Origin: Microbacterium paraoxydans | Lineage (GTDB): Bacteria > Actinomycetota > Actinomycetes > Actinomycetales > Microbacteriaceae | DNA: 64,000 nt | NCBI RefSeq assembly: GCF_019056515.1 | Contig: NZ_CP064873.1 | Location: 2,480,001-2,544,000, forward strand | Direction of reading: 5' to 3' | In this document: positions 8,283 through 18,691 of the stretch, piece by piece | Position numbering within the stretch: the stretch's first letter is position 1 | How the letters are laid out: each line of letters begins with the position of its first letter | Translations under genes and position numbers: made by a program | The notes under the pieces: generated by a model | Seen by the model: the letters and a program-made list of their open reading frames with translations, nothing else | Told to the model about the DNA's origin: nothing | Databases searched by the model: none

Positions 8283-8984
8283 TCAGGCGGGCTCGCCGAC
8301 GAGGAAGATGTGCGAGGCGAGCTCGACCGGGAGCTCCAGACCCTCCTCCTTGCCGTCCATCTGGATGAGCACATAGCCCTCGTTGAAGCGGAAGTCTCCG
8401 CGCGCGCCAGGGACGACGCCCGCGTCACGCAGCTGCTCCAGGAGCTCGGGGTCGACCTGGGCCGGCTCGGCGAGACGGCGAACCGTCCCCTCGACCGGCT
8501 CGCCCGCGGCGTTCAGCCGCTGCACGAGGCCGATGACGCCCTCGTCGAAAGTGCGGGCGGGAAGGTCGCCGAGCTGGTCGAGTCCCGGGATCGGGTTGCC
8601 GTACGGCGACTCGGTGGGGTGACCGAGGAGCTCGACGAGACGGCGCTCGACTTGCTCGCTCATCACGTGCTCCCAGCGACAGGCCTCCTCGTGGACGAAC
8701 GCCCAGTCCAGCCCGATCACGTCGGACAGCAGGCGCTCGGCGAGGCGGTGCTTGCGCATGACGTCGACGGCCTTGCGGCGTCCGGCGTCGGTGAGCTCGA
8801 GCGTGCGGTCTTCGGACACCACGACGAGGCCGTCGCGCTCCATTCGTCCGACGGTCTGCGAGACGGTGGGACCGGAGTGGCCGAGGCGCTCCGAGATGCG
8901 CGCCCGCAGCGGCACGATGTTCTCCTCCTCGAGCTCGAGGATGGTGCGGAGATACATTTCCGTGGTGTCGATCAGATCCGTCAT
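8283..8984 (-). CDS. ideR: Iron-dependent transcriptional regulator, DtxR/IdeR family
   Basis: A 233-residue repressor with an N-terminal winged helix, a dimerisation/metal domain (73-140) and a C-terminal SH3-like domain (about 160-230). The ancillary/primary site residues of IdeR are all present: Met10, Cys102, Glu105 and His106 in EACRWEHVM. The Cys and the third domain favour an iron-sensing IdeR over a two-domain manganese MntR. A palindromic iron box lies just before the gene, suggesting autoregulation. It is divergent from serC. Targets expected from the family are siderophore, heme and iron-storage genes, none of which is in this window. Confidence 0.92.
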   Translation of the reverse strand: MTDLIDTTEMYLRTILELEEENIVPLRARISERLGHSGPTVSQTVGRMERDGLVVVSEDRTLELTDAGRRKAVDVMRKHRLAERLLSDVIGLDWAFVHEEACRWEHVMSEQVERRLVELLGHPTESPYGNPIPGLDQLGDLPARTFDEGVIGLVQRLNAAGEPVEGTVRRLAEPAQVDPELLEQLRDAGVVPGARGDFRFNEGYVLIQMDGKEEGLELPVELASHIFLVGEPA

Positions 8985-9003
8985 GTGGCCCTCCGAAAGT
9001 TCT

Positions 9004-9015
9004 TAGGCAAGCCTA
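9004..9015. promoter_or_regulatory. IdeR/DtxR-type iron box
   Basis: TAGGCAAGCCTA is a perfect 12-bp dyad and extends to TTAGGCAAGCCTACA. It matches about 12 of 19 positions of the DtxR/IdeR consensus. It lies about 20 bp upstream of the ideR ATG and 70 bp upstream of serC, overlapping the probable ideR promoter, which implies autorepression. Confidence 0.7.
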
Positions 9016-9076
9016 CATTCCTCCGGCGACATCGGACGGGGCGCAGGCGGGAGGAACGGCGGCGCGATCCCCCTAG

Positions 9077-10198
<1,122 letters not shown>

Positions 10199-10207
10199 TC
10201 GCCCGGC

Positions 10208-10831
10208 TCACTCCTCTTCGTCGCCGGCGTCCGCATCGCGGGCGTCGGCGTCGTCGTCCTCAGAGCCGTCTGCCTCGTCGTCCTCGGCTTCGTCGTCCTC
10301 GGGCTCGTCGTCCTCGTCGGACGCGTCGTCCTCGGAGTCGTCGAGCTCATCGATGTCCACCCCGTCGAGGTCGCCGGCGTGGAGGATGTCGGAGCCGTCC
10401 TCGTCGAGCTCGTCATCGTCGATGCCGTCGTCGTCGAGCTCGCCGTCGGCGTTCTCGTCGTCCGTGTCGGCCTCGTCGTCTCCGCCGCCGGCCGCCGCCT
10501 CGGCCAGCTCGGCCTGGTGCGCGCGGTACTCGGCCAGGCGCTCCGCCCACGGCACCCATTCCGGAGCGAGCAGCGCGCCGTCGCCGGGGAGCAGCTCGAC
10601 CTCGAGGACGGTGGGCTCCTCGTCGTCCACGCGGGCGACCGTCACGGTCCAGTACCAGCCGGGGTAGCCGGGGAGCCGGTTCTCGAAGCGGAGGGAGACG
10701 GATCCGTCGTCCTCCGGGATGAACCCGGCAGCCGGGCCGATCGTGGCGGCAGGTGTGATCTCGCGCAGAGCGGAGAGCGCGAGGTCGTGCGCCTCGACGA
10801 GACGCGCGTCGGCGTCAGGCTTCGAGGTCAT
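10208..10831 (-). CDS. DUF3027-domain protein with acidic tail
   Basis: A 207-residue actinobacterial protein of unknown function. The first 120 residues match the DUF3027 family, with the conserved PGYPGWYWTVTVARVD and LLAPEWVPWAERLAEYR segments. The last 75 residues are almost entirely Asp, Glu, Ala and Gly, a disordered acidic tail. It overlaps the 3' end of the cold-shock gene by 17 bp and is co-transcribed with it, an arrangement conserved in the phylum. The link suggests a role near RNA or ribosomes, but this is inference from position only. Confidence 0.82.
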   Translation of the reverse strand: MTSKPDADARLVEAHDLALSALREITPAATIGPAAGFIPEDDGSVSLRFENRLPGYPGWYWTVTVARVDDEEPTVLEVELLPGDGALLAPEWVPWAERLAEYRAHQAELAEAAAGGGDDEADTDDENADGELDDDGIDDDELDEDGSDILHAGDLDGVDIDELDDSEDDASDEDDEPEDDEAEDDEADGSEDDDADARDADAGDEEE

Positions 10832-11195
10832 CGGCGACCTTGCGCAGGACGGCCGCGATCTTGCGACCGTGGCTGGAGGAGGGGTAGCGGCCGCGGCGCA
10901 GATCGCCGCCGATGCCGTCGAGGAGCTTCACGAGATCCTCGATGATGATGGCCATGTCGTCGGCGGGCTTGCGCTTCGCCTTCGCCAGGCTGGGCGGCGC
11001 TTCGAGCACGCGCACCGACAGCGCCTGGAGGCCGCGCTTGCCGTCGGCCACGCCGAACTCCACGCGCGCACCCGCCTTCACCGCGGTGCCGGCAGGCATC
11101 GCGGAGGCGTGCAGGAAGACGTCCTGGCCGTCATCGCTGGCGATGAAGCCGAAACCCTTGTCTTCGTCGTAGAACCTGACCTTGCCGGTGGGCAT
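10815..11195 (-). CDS. Cold-shock domain protein with C-terminal extension
   Basis: A 126-residue protein whose first 65 residues form a cold-shock domain, with RNP1 (KGFGFI, 13-18) and RNP2 (DVFLHA, 25-30) for single-stranded RNA/DNA binding. A 55-residue extension follows that is basic then amphipathic (ending AAVLRKVADDLEA), longer than the classic 70-residue CspA form. It is the first gene of a two-gene unit with the DUF3027 protein. It is likely an RNA chaperone; whether cold-induced cannot be told. Confidence 0.88.
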   Translation of the reverse strand: MPTGKVRFYDEDKGFGFIASDDGQDVFLHASAMPAGTAVKAGARVEFGVADGKRGLQALSVRVLEAPPSLAKAKRKPADDMAIIIEDLVKLLDGIGGDLRRGRYPSSSHGRKIAAVLRKVADDLEA

Positions 11196-11311
11196 GGGAG
11201 AACCTCGCTGGGATCGAAATGCAGAACGGGACGCGCTCGTGCGCGTGCCCCCAGCCTACCGGTCACGGGCGGATCGGAGCGGCTTCCCGGCGTGCGAGTA
11301 GGCTGGGGCGG

Positions 11312-11587
11312 ATGAGTACGCAGAGCCGTGGACCGGAGGTCCCCATCCGTCGGATCGACCGCATCCTGGCGTTCACCGCGCTCGGCATCGCCGCGGCGGC
11401 GGTGATCTGCTTCTTCGTCATCATCATCGGCACGGCGCTGGGCATGGACCGGGCGGCCTTCGGCGAAGGACTGTGGCCCGTGATAGCCGCGATCCCCTAC
11501 TGGGGTCTGCCGCTCGCATTCGTCATGATCATCGTGCTGCTGGTGATGAGCTTCGTGCGGAAGGGCCGCGCAGAGTCGCGTCGGTGA
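11312..11587 (+). CDS. Small two-helix membrane protein
   Basis: A 91-residue protein with two clear hydrophobic helices (about 17-42 and 64-82), a short basic N-terminus and a basic tail (RKGRAESRR). I do not recognise a functional family. The ATG follows a TAGGCT box by seven bases, fitting a leaderless transcript. It lies 10 bp upstream of the helicase-partner gene in the same direction and may be transcribed with it. Confidence 0.75.
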   Translation: MSTQSRGPEVPIRRIDRILAFTALGIAAAAVICFFVIIIGTALGMDRAAFGEGLWPVIAAIPYWGLPLAFVMIIVLLVMSFVRKGRAESRR

Positions 11588-11597
11588 GGCCGCACCG

Positions 11598-13301
11598 ATG
11601 AGCACGCACGCACGCCCGCTGGCCGATCACCTGGCTGCGGCGAGCGATGACGAGCTGACGGCGCTGCTGAGCGCACGGGGCGTCCGTCCGGATGCCGGAT
11701 GGCAGGACTTCTTCGACGCCGCGGAGGCGCTGCTGGAGCCGTCCTCGATCGCCCGAGTGCTGCCCGCTCTGACCGCCGCCGAGGCCACGGCGCTTCTCGA
11801 TGCCGCCTCCGGGAGCGTCGTCGGCGCCGAGCGGGAGCGCCTGATCGCCCTCGCCCTCCTCCGCCCCGACGGCACCCCGCACCCGCCGGTGGCGGAAGCG
11901 GTCGCCGGGAAGACCCGCCCCGCGGTGCCGGACGAGACGGCGGCGCCGGCCTCCACGGAGTCCGTGGCCGCACACGCCGCCGAACGCGCCTTCACCACCG
12001 TCGGCGCGGTGGCCGACATCCTCCTCCTCGCCAGGGATCAGCCCTTCGCGCTGCTCATGGGCGGCGCCGTGAGCGCGGGGCAGAAACGCCAGCTCGCCGA
12101 CGCCGGCCTCCCCGTCGAGAGCGTCGATCCTCTGGTGGCCCTCGCCGTCCGCGCCGGGCTCGCGACGCCGAGCGATCGACTGCTGCGCACGACGCCCGCC
12201 GCAGAGGAGTGGTTGCGCTCCCCCGCGATCGCACGCTGGAGCGTGCTGGCCACGGCCTTCCGCGACGCACTGCCCCGCGGTGTGCGCGCGGAGTCGGGAG
12301 GGTGGCTCCCGCTCACGCAGTGGCACCGCGCCCACCCCTGGGACCCGGCCTGGCCGGAAGACGCGGCGCGGCAGCTCGAAGGCGCCCGGCTCCTCGGTCT
12401 CGTCGCGGAGGACGGCTCCGAACCCGCCTGGTCCGAGGCCCTGCGGCGCGGAGCGGCGGCCGACCCCTCCGCCCTCGCCGCGCTCCTGCCCGCGGAGGTG
12501 GACCGGATCTTCCTCCAGAACGACCTCACCGCGATCGCCCCCGGTCCTCTGCAGCCCGCGCTGGACGTGCGCCTGCGCACCATGGCCCGCCGGGAGTCGG
12601 CCTCCCAGGCCTCGTCGTACCGGTTCACCGCGGAGTCGGTGGCGCACGCCTTCGCCGCGGGAGAGGACGAGGCCTCGATCCTGGAGTTCCTCGGCGGCCT
12701 CTCGCTCACGGGCATCCCCCAGCCCCTCGGCTACCTCGTCGCGCAGACCGGCCAGCGCCACGGACTCGTGCGGGTCTCCGTGGACGAAGAGACGGGGCGC
12801 ACGCGGGTGGAGAGCACGGATGCGCACCTCCTCGAGGCCATGGCGGTCGACCAGTCGCTCCGCCCTCTCGGACTCACCGCGCACGTCGGCTCGCTGACGA
12901 CCAAGGTCGGGCAGGACACGGTGTACTGGGCGCTGACGGATGCCCGGTATCCGGCGACCCTCGTCGATCGCGACGGCACCGTCGCGGTGCGGACGCGCCA
13001 TCCGGCCGCCGTTCCCGACCACGCTCCCGCCCCCGACTACGGACCGCTGATCGCCCGGCTGCGCGAGCACCAGGGCCCCGACGCGGACGCCGCGTGGCTG
13101 GACAGGGAGCTGGAGGCGGCGGTGCGCGCGAAGGCCGTGCTGCGGGTGACGGTCGGCATGCCGGACGGATCCACCAGGGATCTCCTCCTCGAAGCCACCG
13201 GGATCGGCGGTGGTCGGCTGCGCGGCAGGGACAGGGCGGCCGATGTCGAGCGCACCCTGCCGGTGTCGAGCATCCGCGCCGCGACCGTCGTCCCGACCTA
13301 G
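11598..13301 (+). CDS. Helicase-associated protein (XPB/Ssl2-like N-terminal family)
   Basis: A 567-residue protein lacking Walker motifs. It belongs to the actinobacterial 'helicase C-terminal/XPB-Ssl2-like' family typified by mycobacterial Rv0862c, which sits beside the XPB helicase Rv0861c. The same pair occurs here, 36 bp apart. The middle region (about 300-420) contains the recognisable FLQNDLTAIAPGPL and IPQPLGYLVAQTGQRHG segments. It probably partners the downstream helicase in DNA repair, as inferred from conserved adjacency; no activity can be read from the sequence. Confidence 0.85.
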   Translation: MSTHARPLADHLAAASDDELTALLSARGVRPDAGWQDFFDAAEALLEPSSIARVLPALTAAEATALLDAASGSVVGAERERLIALALLRPDGTPHPPVAEAVAGKTRPAVPDETAAPASTESVAAHAAERAFTTVGAVADILLLARDQPFALLMGGAVSAGQKRQLADAGLPVESVDPLVALAVRAGLATPSDRLLRTTPAAEEWLRSPAIARWSVLATAFRDALPRGVRAESGGWLPLTQWHRAHPWDPAWPEDAARQLEGARLLGLVAEDGSEPAWSEALRRGAAADPSALAALLPAEVDRIFLQNDLTAIAPGPLQPALDVRLRTMARRESASQASSYRFTAESVAHAFAAGEDEASILEFLGGLSLTGIPQPLGYLVAQTGQRHGLVRVSVDEETGRTRVESTDAHLLEAMAVDQSLRPLGLTAHVGSLTTKVGQDTVYWALTDARYPATLVDRDGTVAVRTRHPAAVPDHAPAPDYGPLIARLREHQGPDADAAWLDRELEAAVRAKAVLRVTVGMPDGSTRDLLLEATGIGGGRLRGRDRAADVERTLPVSSIRAATVVPT

Positions 13302-13337
13302 GCCCCGTGCGGCCAGGGGCCGGTAGACTGGTCAGCT

Positions 13338-14978
13338 ATGTCTGATGGCCCCCTGATCGTCCAGAGCGACCGCACCGTGCTCCTCGAGGTCGCCCACGCC
13401 GACGCCGAGAGCGCCCGTCACGAGCTCGCGATCTTCGCCGAGCTGGAGCGCGCCCCCGAGCACATCCACACCTACCGCATCACGCGCCTGGGTCTGTGGA
13501 ACGCCCGCGCGGCCGGGCACACCGCCGACGACATGCTGGAGACGCTCGACCGCTGGTCGCGCTTCCCCGTGCCGCCCTCCGTCGCGGTCGACCTGCGCGA
13601 GACGGTCAACCGGTACGGGCGCCTGGTCATCGAGCGCGACGACGAGGACGTGCTCATCCTGCGTTCGACCGACCCCGCTGTGCTGGCCCAGGTCGCGAAC
13701 AACAAGCGCATCCAGCCGCTGCTCATCGGGCACCCCACGCCGGAGACCTTCGTCGTCGACGCATGGGCCCGCGGCCAGATCAAGCAGGAGCTGCTGAAGA
13801 TCGGCTGGCCGGCCGAAGACCTGGCCGGCTACACCCCCGGCACGCCCCACGAGATCGAGCTGGCCGAGGACGGATGGACCATCCGCCCGTACCAGCAGGA
13901 CGCGGTCGATGCCTTCTCCAAGGACGGCTCCGGCGTGGTGGTCCTCCCCTGCGGGGCGGGAAAGACCATCGTCGGCGCGGGGGCCATGGCCGCCACGAAG
14001 ACCACGACGCTCATCCTCGTGACGAACACCGTGTCCGCACGGCAGTGGCGGGACGAGCTGCTCAAGCGCACCAGCCTCACGCCCGAGGAGATCGGCGAGT
14101 ACTCCGGGCAGGCCAAGGAGGTCAAGCCCGTCACGATCGCGACGTACCAGATCCTCACGGCGAAGCGGAAGGGCGAGTACGCGCACCTCGCGCTCCTCGA
14201 CGCCCTGGACTGGGGCCTCATCGTTTACGACGAGGTGCACCTGCTGCCCGCCCCGGTGTTCAAGCTCACCGCCGACCTGCAGGCGCGGCGCCGGATCGGC
14301 CTCACCGCGACCCTGGTCCGCGAGGACGGCCGCGAGGGCGACGTGTTCAGTCTCATCGGCCCCAAGCGCTTCGATGCCCCCTGGAAGCAGATCGAGGCGC
14401 AGGGGTTCATCTCCCCCGCCGCCTGCTTCGAGGTGCGGGTCGACCTCCCCCCGGCGGACCGCCTGGAGTACGCGGCGGCGACCGACGACGAGCGCTACCG
14501 GCTCGCGGCCTCCGCACCGGCGAAGATCGATGCGGTGCGCGAGCTGATCGCGGCCCACCAGGGCGAGCAGATCCTCGTCATCGGCCAGTACCTCGACCAG
14601 CTCGACGCGCTCTCGCAGGCGCTCGACGCCCCGCAGATCACCGGATCCACCCCGGTCGAGGAGCGCGAGGAGCTGTACCGGGCGTTCCGAGAGGGCGACA
14701 TCTCGCTGCTCGTGGTGTCGAAGGTCGCGAACTTCTCCATCGACCTCCCCGAGGCGTCGGTCGCCATCCAGGTGTCCGGCTCGTTCGGCTCCCGGCAGGA
14801 GGAGGCCCAGCGGCTCGGGCGGCTGCTCCGCCCCAAGCAGTCCGGCCACACCGCGAGCTTCTACACGCTCGTGGCCCGCGACACGATCGACCAGGACTAC
14901 GCGCAGAACCGGCAGCGGTTCCTCGCGGAGCAGGGGTACAGCTACACGATCATGGACGCCGAGGCGATCGCCGCCTGA
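13338..14978 (+). CDS. XPB/Rad25-type DNA repair helicase
   Basis: A 546-residue superfamily 2 helicase. Walker A is PCGAGKT (204-210, Lys209) and the DEVH box lies at 298-301. A Thr-rich motif, GLTATLVREDGREGD, with the RED-type sequence of XPB, follows, and the C-terminal helicase domain ends with QRLGRLLRPK (motif VI). The N-terminal 190 residues are the XPB damage-recognition region. Bacterial XPB unwinds DNA 3'-5' in repair. The ATG lies eight bases after TAGACT (13324-13329), suggesting a leaderless mRNA with its own promoter, although the partner gene is only 36 bp upstream. Confidence 0.93.
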   Translation: MSDGPLIVQSDRTVLLEVAHADAESARHELAIFAELERAPEHIHTYRITRLGLWNARAAGHTADDMLETLDRWSRFPVPPSVAVDLRETVNRYGRLVIERDDEDVLILRSTDPAVLAQVANNKRIQPLLIGHPTPETFVVDAWARGQIKQELLKIGWPAEDLAGYTPGTPHEIELAEDGWTIRPYQQDAVDAFSKDGSGVVVLPCGAGKTIVGAGAMAATKTTTLILVTNTVSARQWRDELLKRTSLTPEEIGEYSGQAKEVKPVTIATYQILTAKRKGEYAHLALLDALDWGLIVYDEVHLLPAPVFKLTADLQARRRIGLTATLVREDGREGDVFSLIGPKRFDAPWKQIEAQGFISPAACFEVRVDLPPADRLEYAAATDDERYRLAASAPAKIDAVRELIAAHQGEQILVIGQYLDQLDALSQALDAPQITGSTPVEEREELYRAFREGDISLLVVSKVANFSIDLPEASVAIQVSGSFGSRQEEAQRLGRLLRPKQSGHTASFYTLVARDTIDQDYAQNRQRFLAEQGYSYTIMDAEAIAA

Positions 14979-14993
14979 ACAGGGTCGCGGCGC

Positions 14994-16000
14994 TCAGCCG
15001 TGCATCCTCCCCGGGAGGAGATGCGTTCCGCGGGCGACGGCGGCGGGCGACGCGGTCCGGGTGATCCCTCTCCGGCGCGCCCAGCGGTCTGCGACGACGG
15101 CGAAGACGAGCATCGCCGCGGCCGAGCCCAGGAGATCCACCGGCGACCCCGAGGTGGCGTTCGCATCGACCACGGCGACGGAGCCGAGCAGGAAGATCAT
15201 CAGGTTGTTCACGATGTGCAGCGCGATCGCCGCCTCCAGCCCGCCCGTCCGCCACGTGAGCCAGGCGGCGACGACGGCGAAGAGGCCGACGCTCGCCGCA
15301 CCCCACACGTCGTAGCCGTGCCCCAGCACGAACAGCGGCACCGGCAGCAGGATCGCGAAGGCGGGGTGCCGGAGCCAGGTCCCGACGAGCTGCATGAGAT
15401 AGCCGCGGAAGACGACTCCTCCGCGGCGGCCTGGAACGGGATCAGCACGAGCAGGAGCACCACCATGAGCAGGAGCCCGGGGTGGGAGAAGTCCGGTGTC
15501 ACCGCATCGCCGAGGGCCGCCGACCAGCCGAGCACCACGGCGAAGTAGACGACGAACACCGCGGACGCCAGCCCGAGGGTCCGACCGAGCCAGTCCATCC
15601 GCAGCCGCTCGGTGACCGACGACAGGAGCCCGACGCCTCGCCCTTGAACGACCCGCGAGGCGAGGAGCAGGGCGGGGATCATGAGGATGAGCGGGAGCAC
15701 GAGCGCCACGAGGAGCCACGGACGGTCCAGCTGGAAGTACGCGGTGGTCCGGAACAGCATCTGCAGCTCGGCGCCCCACCCGGGCACCAGGGCCGACACG
15801 ACCACGAGCGGCACGACGACGAGCACGAGGATCGCGAGGTAGAACGCGATGCCGAGGAGGCCGGTGAGCAGCGGCTTCCACCACCGGGGGCGCGGGCGGA
15901 GGAGCGCCAGACGGTGGTACTCGAGCCCGCGCTCGGACACCTCCGGGGACGGCGCGGACGGGGTGACGGGGGCGGCGGTGGCGTCCTCGATCGAACTCAT
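14994..16000 (-). pseudogene. CPBP intramembrane metalloprotease, frameshifted
   Basis: Two overlapping minus frames together encode one CPBP (Abi) family protein. The first runs from ATG 16000 through several membrane helices to LIPFQAAAEE. The second resumes with VVFRGYLMQLVG, contains LGHGYDVWG and HIVNNLM, and ends at 14994. In intact homologues the motif reads EEVVFRGYL. Here GAGGAGTCGTC stands where GAGGAGGTCGTC is expected, so one G is missing at about 15417. The break falls exactly within the EExxxR catalytic motif, so the product would be inactive. It could be a genuine mutation or a sequencing error; the rest of both halves is undamaged, favouring a recent event or error. Members process membrane-bound substrates or prenylated peptides. 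Confidence 0.85.
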
Positions 16001-16119
16001 GCCTCGATCCTCCCCCGGGCCGCCTGTGCGGCACATCCACCCGCCGACGGATCGACCGCATCCACGCCGTTCCGCAGGATAATCAGCCCGCGCATGGCCG
16101 AAGTCACCATAATGGGGTC

Positions 16120-16812
16120 ATGACTGCTGCGCGCATCCTGGTCGTCGACGACGAGCCCAACATCCGCGACCTGCTTTCCACGGGTCTCAGCTTCGCCGGG
16201 TTCCAGGTGAAGACGGTGGCCAACGGCGCCGCCACGATCTCCGCCGTCCTCGAGGAGGAGCCGGACCTCATCATCCTCGACGTCATGCTCCCCGACATGA
16301 ACGGGTTCAGCGTGACCAAGCGCCTCCGCGGCGCCGGATTCACCGCCCCCATCCTCTTCCTCACGGCCAAGGACGGCACGGAGGACAAGATCGAGGGCCT
16401 GAACGCCGGCGGCGACGACTACGTCACCAAGCCGTTCAGCCTGGACGAGATCGTCGCCAGGGCCCAGGCCATCCTCCGCCGCACGATGCAGGCCGACGAG
16501 GAGTCGATCATCCGCGCCGGCGAGCTCTCCATGGACCAGGACACGCACGACGTGCACGTCGGCAAGGAGCCGATCGACCTGAGCCCGACCGAGTTCAAGC
16601 TCCTCCGTTACCTCATGCTGAACCCGAACCGGGTGCTGTCGAAGGCGCAGATCCTCGACCACGTCTGGGAGTACGACTTCAACGGCGACGCCGGCATCGT
16701 CGAGAGCTACATCTCGTACCTGCGTCGCAAGATCGATCCGCACACGGAGGAGTCGCTGATCCAGACGAAGCGCGGCTTCGGGTACATGCTCAAGGTGGGC
16801 AAGACGGTCTGA
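16120..16812 (+). CDS. OmpR-family response regulator
   Basis: A 230-residue regulator with a receiver domain (acidic pair Asp10/Asp11, phosphoacceptor Asp54, Thr in LFLTAKDG, Lys in YVTKPF) and a winged-helix DNA-binding domain (about 130-228, ending IQTKRGFGYML). It is similar to the TcrA/PrrA/CseB group of actinobacteria. A CATAAT box (16108-16113) six bases before the ATG suggests a leaderless mRNA. The partner kinase is encoded 61 bp downstream. The controlled genes are not evident. Confidence 0.92.
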   Translation: MTAARILVVDDEPNIRDLLSTGLSFAGFQVKTVANGAATISAVLEEEPDLIILDVMLPDMNGFSVTKRLRGAGFTAPILFLTAKDGTEDKIEGLNAGGDDYVTKPFSLDEIVARAQAILRRTMQADEESIIRAGELSMDQDTHDVHVGKEPIDLSPTEFKLLRYLMLNPNRVLSKAQILDHVWEYDFNGDAGIVESYISYLRRKIDPHTEESLIQTKRGFGYMLKVGKTV

Positions 16813-16873
16813 GACCGTCGAGCCCGCACCCGCCGTCCCCGGACGGCATCGCCGCCGCACGAGGGAGGACCGC

Positions 16874-18565
16874 ATGGCGCACAAGCCGGATGCGGTCACC
16901 GCCTGGTGGCGGCGCATCAGCCTCCGTGCCAAGGTCACCGGCGTCACGGTCGCCGTGCTCGCCCTCGGTCTCCTCGTCGCCGGGATCGGGACGGTGCCGC
17001 TGCTGCGGAACGCCCTGGTCGAGAACATCAACGCGCAGCTTCCGGCACTGGTGACCAGCGACCTCGTCGACCGGTACTTCGACACCACGACCATCGACGG
17101 CGTCACCACGTACACCCCGCGGGACGAGAAGCCCCGCGACTTCTCCTTCGCGATCTACGATGCGGAGGGCGCCCTGCGTGCGACGGCCCCCAGCGCCTCC
17201 GGTCGTGCCCCGGTCTTCCCCGCGGAGTACTCCCTGTCGGACGCCCAGGCGAATGAGGATCAGGTGCTCGCCCTCGAGGACACGGACGGCCGGGTCTACC
17301 ACGCCGCCGCGGCCGTCGTGCAGCAGGAGGGCGACCCGCTGAGCATCCAGATGGTGGCGCTCCCCCTCGCCGAGGCCGACCGCATCATCAGCCAGTACTT
17401 CGGGATCTACATCACCATCGCCCTCATCACGATCCTCGTCGCGGCTCTTCTCACCCGCGGCCTCGTGACGCTGACGTTCCGCCGGCTCGGGCAGGTCGAG
17501 CAGACCGCCATGTCGATCGCCGCCGGCGACTTCCGGCAGCGGCTCACCGACCTGGAGCCGACCACCGAGGTCGGGCGCCTGAACGCGGCCATCAACACGA
17601 TGCTCGACCGGGTGGATCGCTCCCTGGCCCAGCGCGATCGCACCGTCCAGCACATGCGACGCTTCATCGGCGACGCCAGCCACGAGCTGCGCACTCCGCT
17701 CGTCAGCGTCCGCGGCTATGCCGAGCTGTATCGCATGGGCGCGATCAAGGGCGAGGAGGACACCGCCAGGGCGATGGAGCGCATCGAGAAGGAGGCGATC
17801 CGCATGGGCGTCCTCGTGGAGGACCTCCTCGCGCTCGCCCGGCTCGACGAGGAGCGCGAGCCGCAGATCGTCCCGCTCGATCTCCGCCCCATCGCGCGCG
17901 ATGCCGCCCTCGACGTGCGGGCCGCAGCTCCGGGCCGCACGATCTCCGTGATCGACCGCACGCTCGAGAACGTCCCGACCACACCCATCCGCACCTCGGT
18001 GGTGCCCATCGCCCCGGAGCCCGCGCCGAAGCCGCGCCCCCGTGCCACCCTGTCGCGCCTTCGTCGCCGCGCGCGGCCGCAGGAGCAGCCGCCGGCCATC
18101 GACTTCACCGAGGTCGCCGACATCCCGGTGCGGACACCGCCGATCGTGCTCGGCGAGGAGAACAAGGTCCGTCAGGTCGTCACGAACCTCCTCGGCAACG
18201 CGCGCCGCTTCTCCCCCGAGGACAGCCCGATCGAGATCGTCGTGGACTCCGACCGCACGGCGGGCACCGCGAGCATCTCGATCGTCGACCACGGCGAGGG
18301 TGTCCCTCCGCAGATCCGGGAGCAGATCTTCGAGCGGTTCTGGCGAGCCGACACCTCCCGCGCGCGGGAGACCGGCGGCTCCGGCCTGGGGCTGGCGATC
18401 GTCGCCTCCATCCTCAAGGCGCTCAACGGCGACATCGCGGTGTCGGAGAGCCCGGGAGGCGGCGCCACCTTCACCGTCACGCTCCCGCTCGCCCCCGCGC
18501 GCTCGACCCCGGAGCATCTCCTCGAGGACACTCAGCCGCTGGAGCGGCTCGACGACCTCCCGTAG
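16874..18565 (+). CDS. Sensor histidine kinase with insertion in the ATPase domain
   Basis: A 563-residue membrane kinase. Helices lie at about 19-44 and 176-199 around an extracytoplasmic sensor, followed by HAMP, a HisKA domain with phosphohistidine 270 (DASHELRTPL) and an HATPase_c domain with the N, G1 and G2 boxes (LLGNARRF, VDHGEGVPP, GGSGLGLAI). A Pro/Arg-rich stretch of about 50 residues (366-418) separates the HisKA region from the N box, where relatives have only a short link. Together with 16120-16812 it forms a two-component system. The signal is unknown. Confidence 0.92.
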   Translation: MAHKPDAVTAWWRRISLRAKVTGVTVAVLALGLLVAGIGTVPLLRNALVENINAQLPALVTSDLVDRYFDTTTIDGVTTYTPRDEKPRDFSFAIYDAEGALRATAPSASGRAPVFPAEYSLSDAQANEDQVLALEDTDGRVYHAAAAVVQQEGDPLSIQMVALPLAEADRIISQYFGIYITIALITILVAALLTRGLVTLTFRRLGQVEQTAMSIAAGDFRQRLTDLEPTTEVGRLNAAINTMLDRVDRSLAQRDRTVQHMRRFIGDASHELRTPLVSVRGYAELYRMGAIKGEEDTARAMERIEKEAIRMGVLVEDLLALARLDEEREPQIVPLDLRPIARDAALDVRAAAPGRTISVIDRTLENVPTTPIRTSVVPIAPEPAPKPRPRATLSRLRRRARPQEQPPAIDFTEVADIPVRTPPIVLGEENKVRQVVTNLLGNARRFSPEDSPIEIVVDSDRTAGTASISIVDHGEGVPPQIREQIFERFWRADTSRARETGGSGLGLAIVASILKALNGDIAVSESPGGGATFTVTLPLAPARSTPEHLLEDTQPLERLDDLP

Positions 18566-18691
18566 GCACTCGCTCCTGCACAGATCTCTCGCGGCGCGTC
18601 CCTTCTCCCCGCTTCCGGACCGGACGCGGTCTCGCCTCTCCGACGGCGCTGCAGCCCCCGTACCGTCGGAGCTTCCTCGAAGGGAGATCCC

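Noticed and set aside
10208..10480. Short-period repetition (GTCGTCCTC-like) that resembles a tandem or CRISPR-like repeat.
   Set aside because: It is the codon pattern of the Asp/Glu tail of the DUF3027 protein; there are no regular spacers.
15405..15425. Programmed ribosomal frameshift in the CPBP gene.
   Set aside because: No slippery heptamer or following pseudoknot is evident; GAGGAGTCGTC is better explained by loss of one G.
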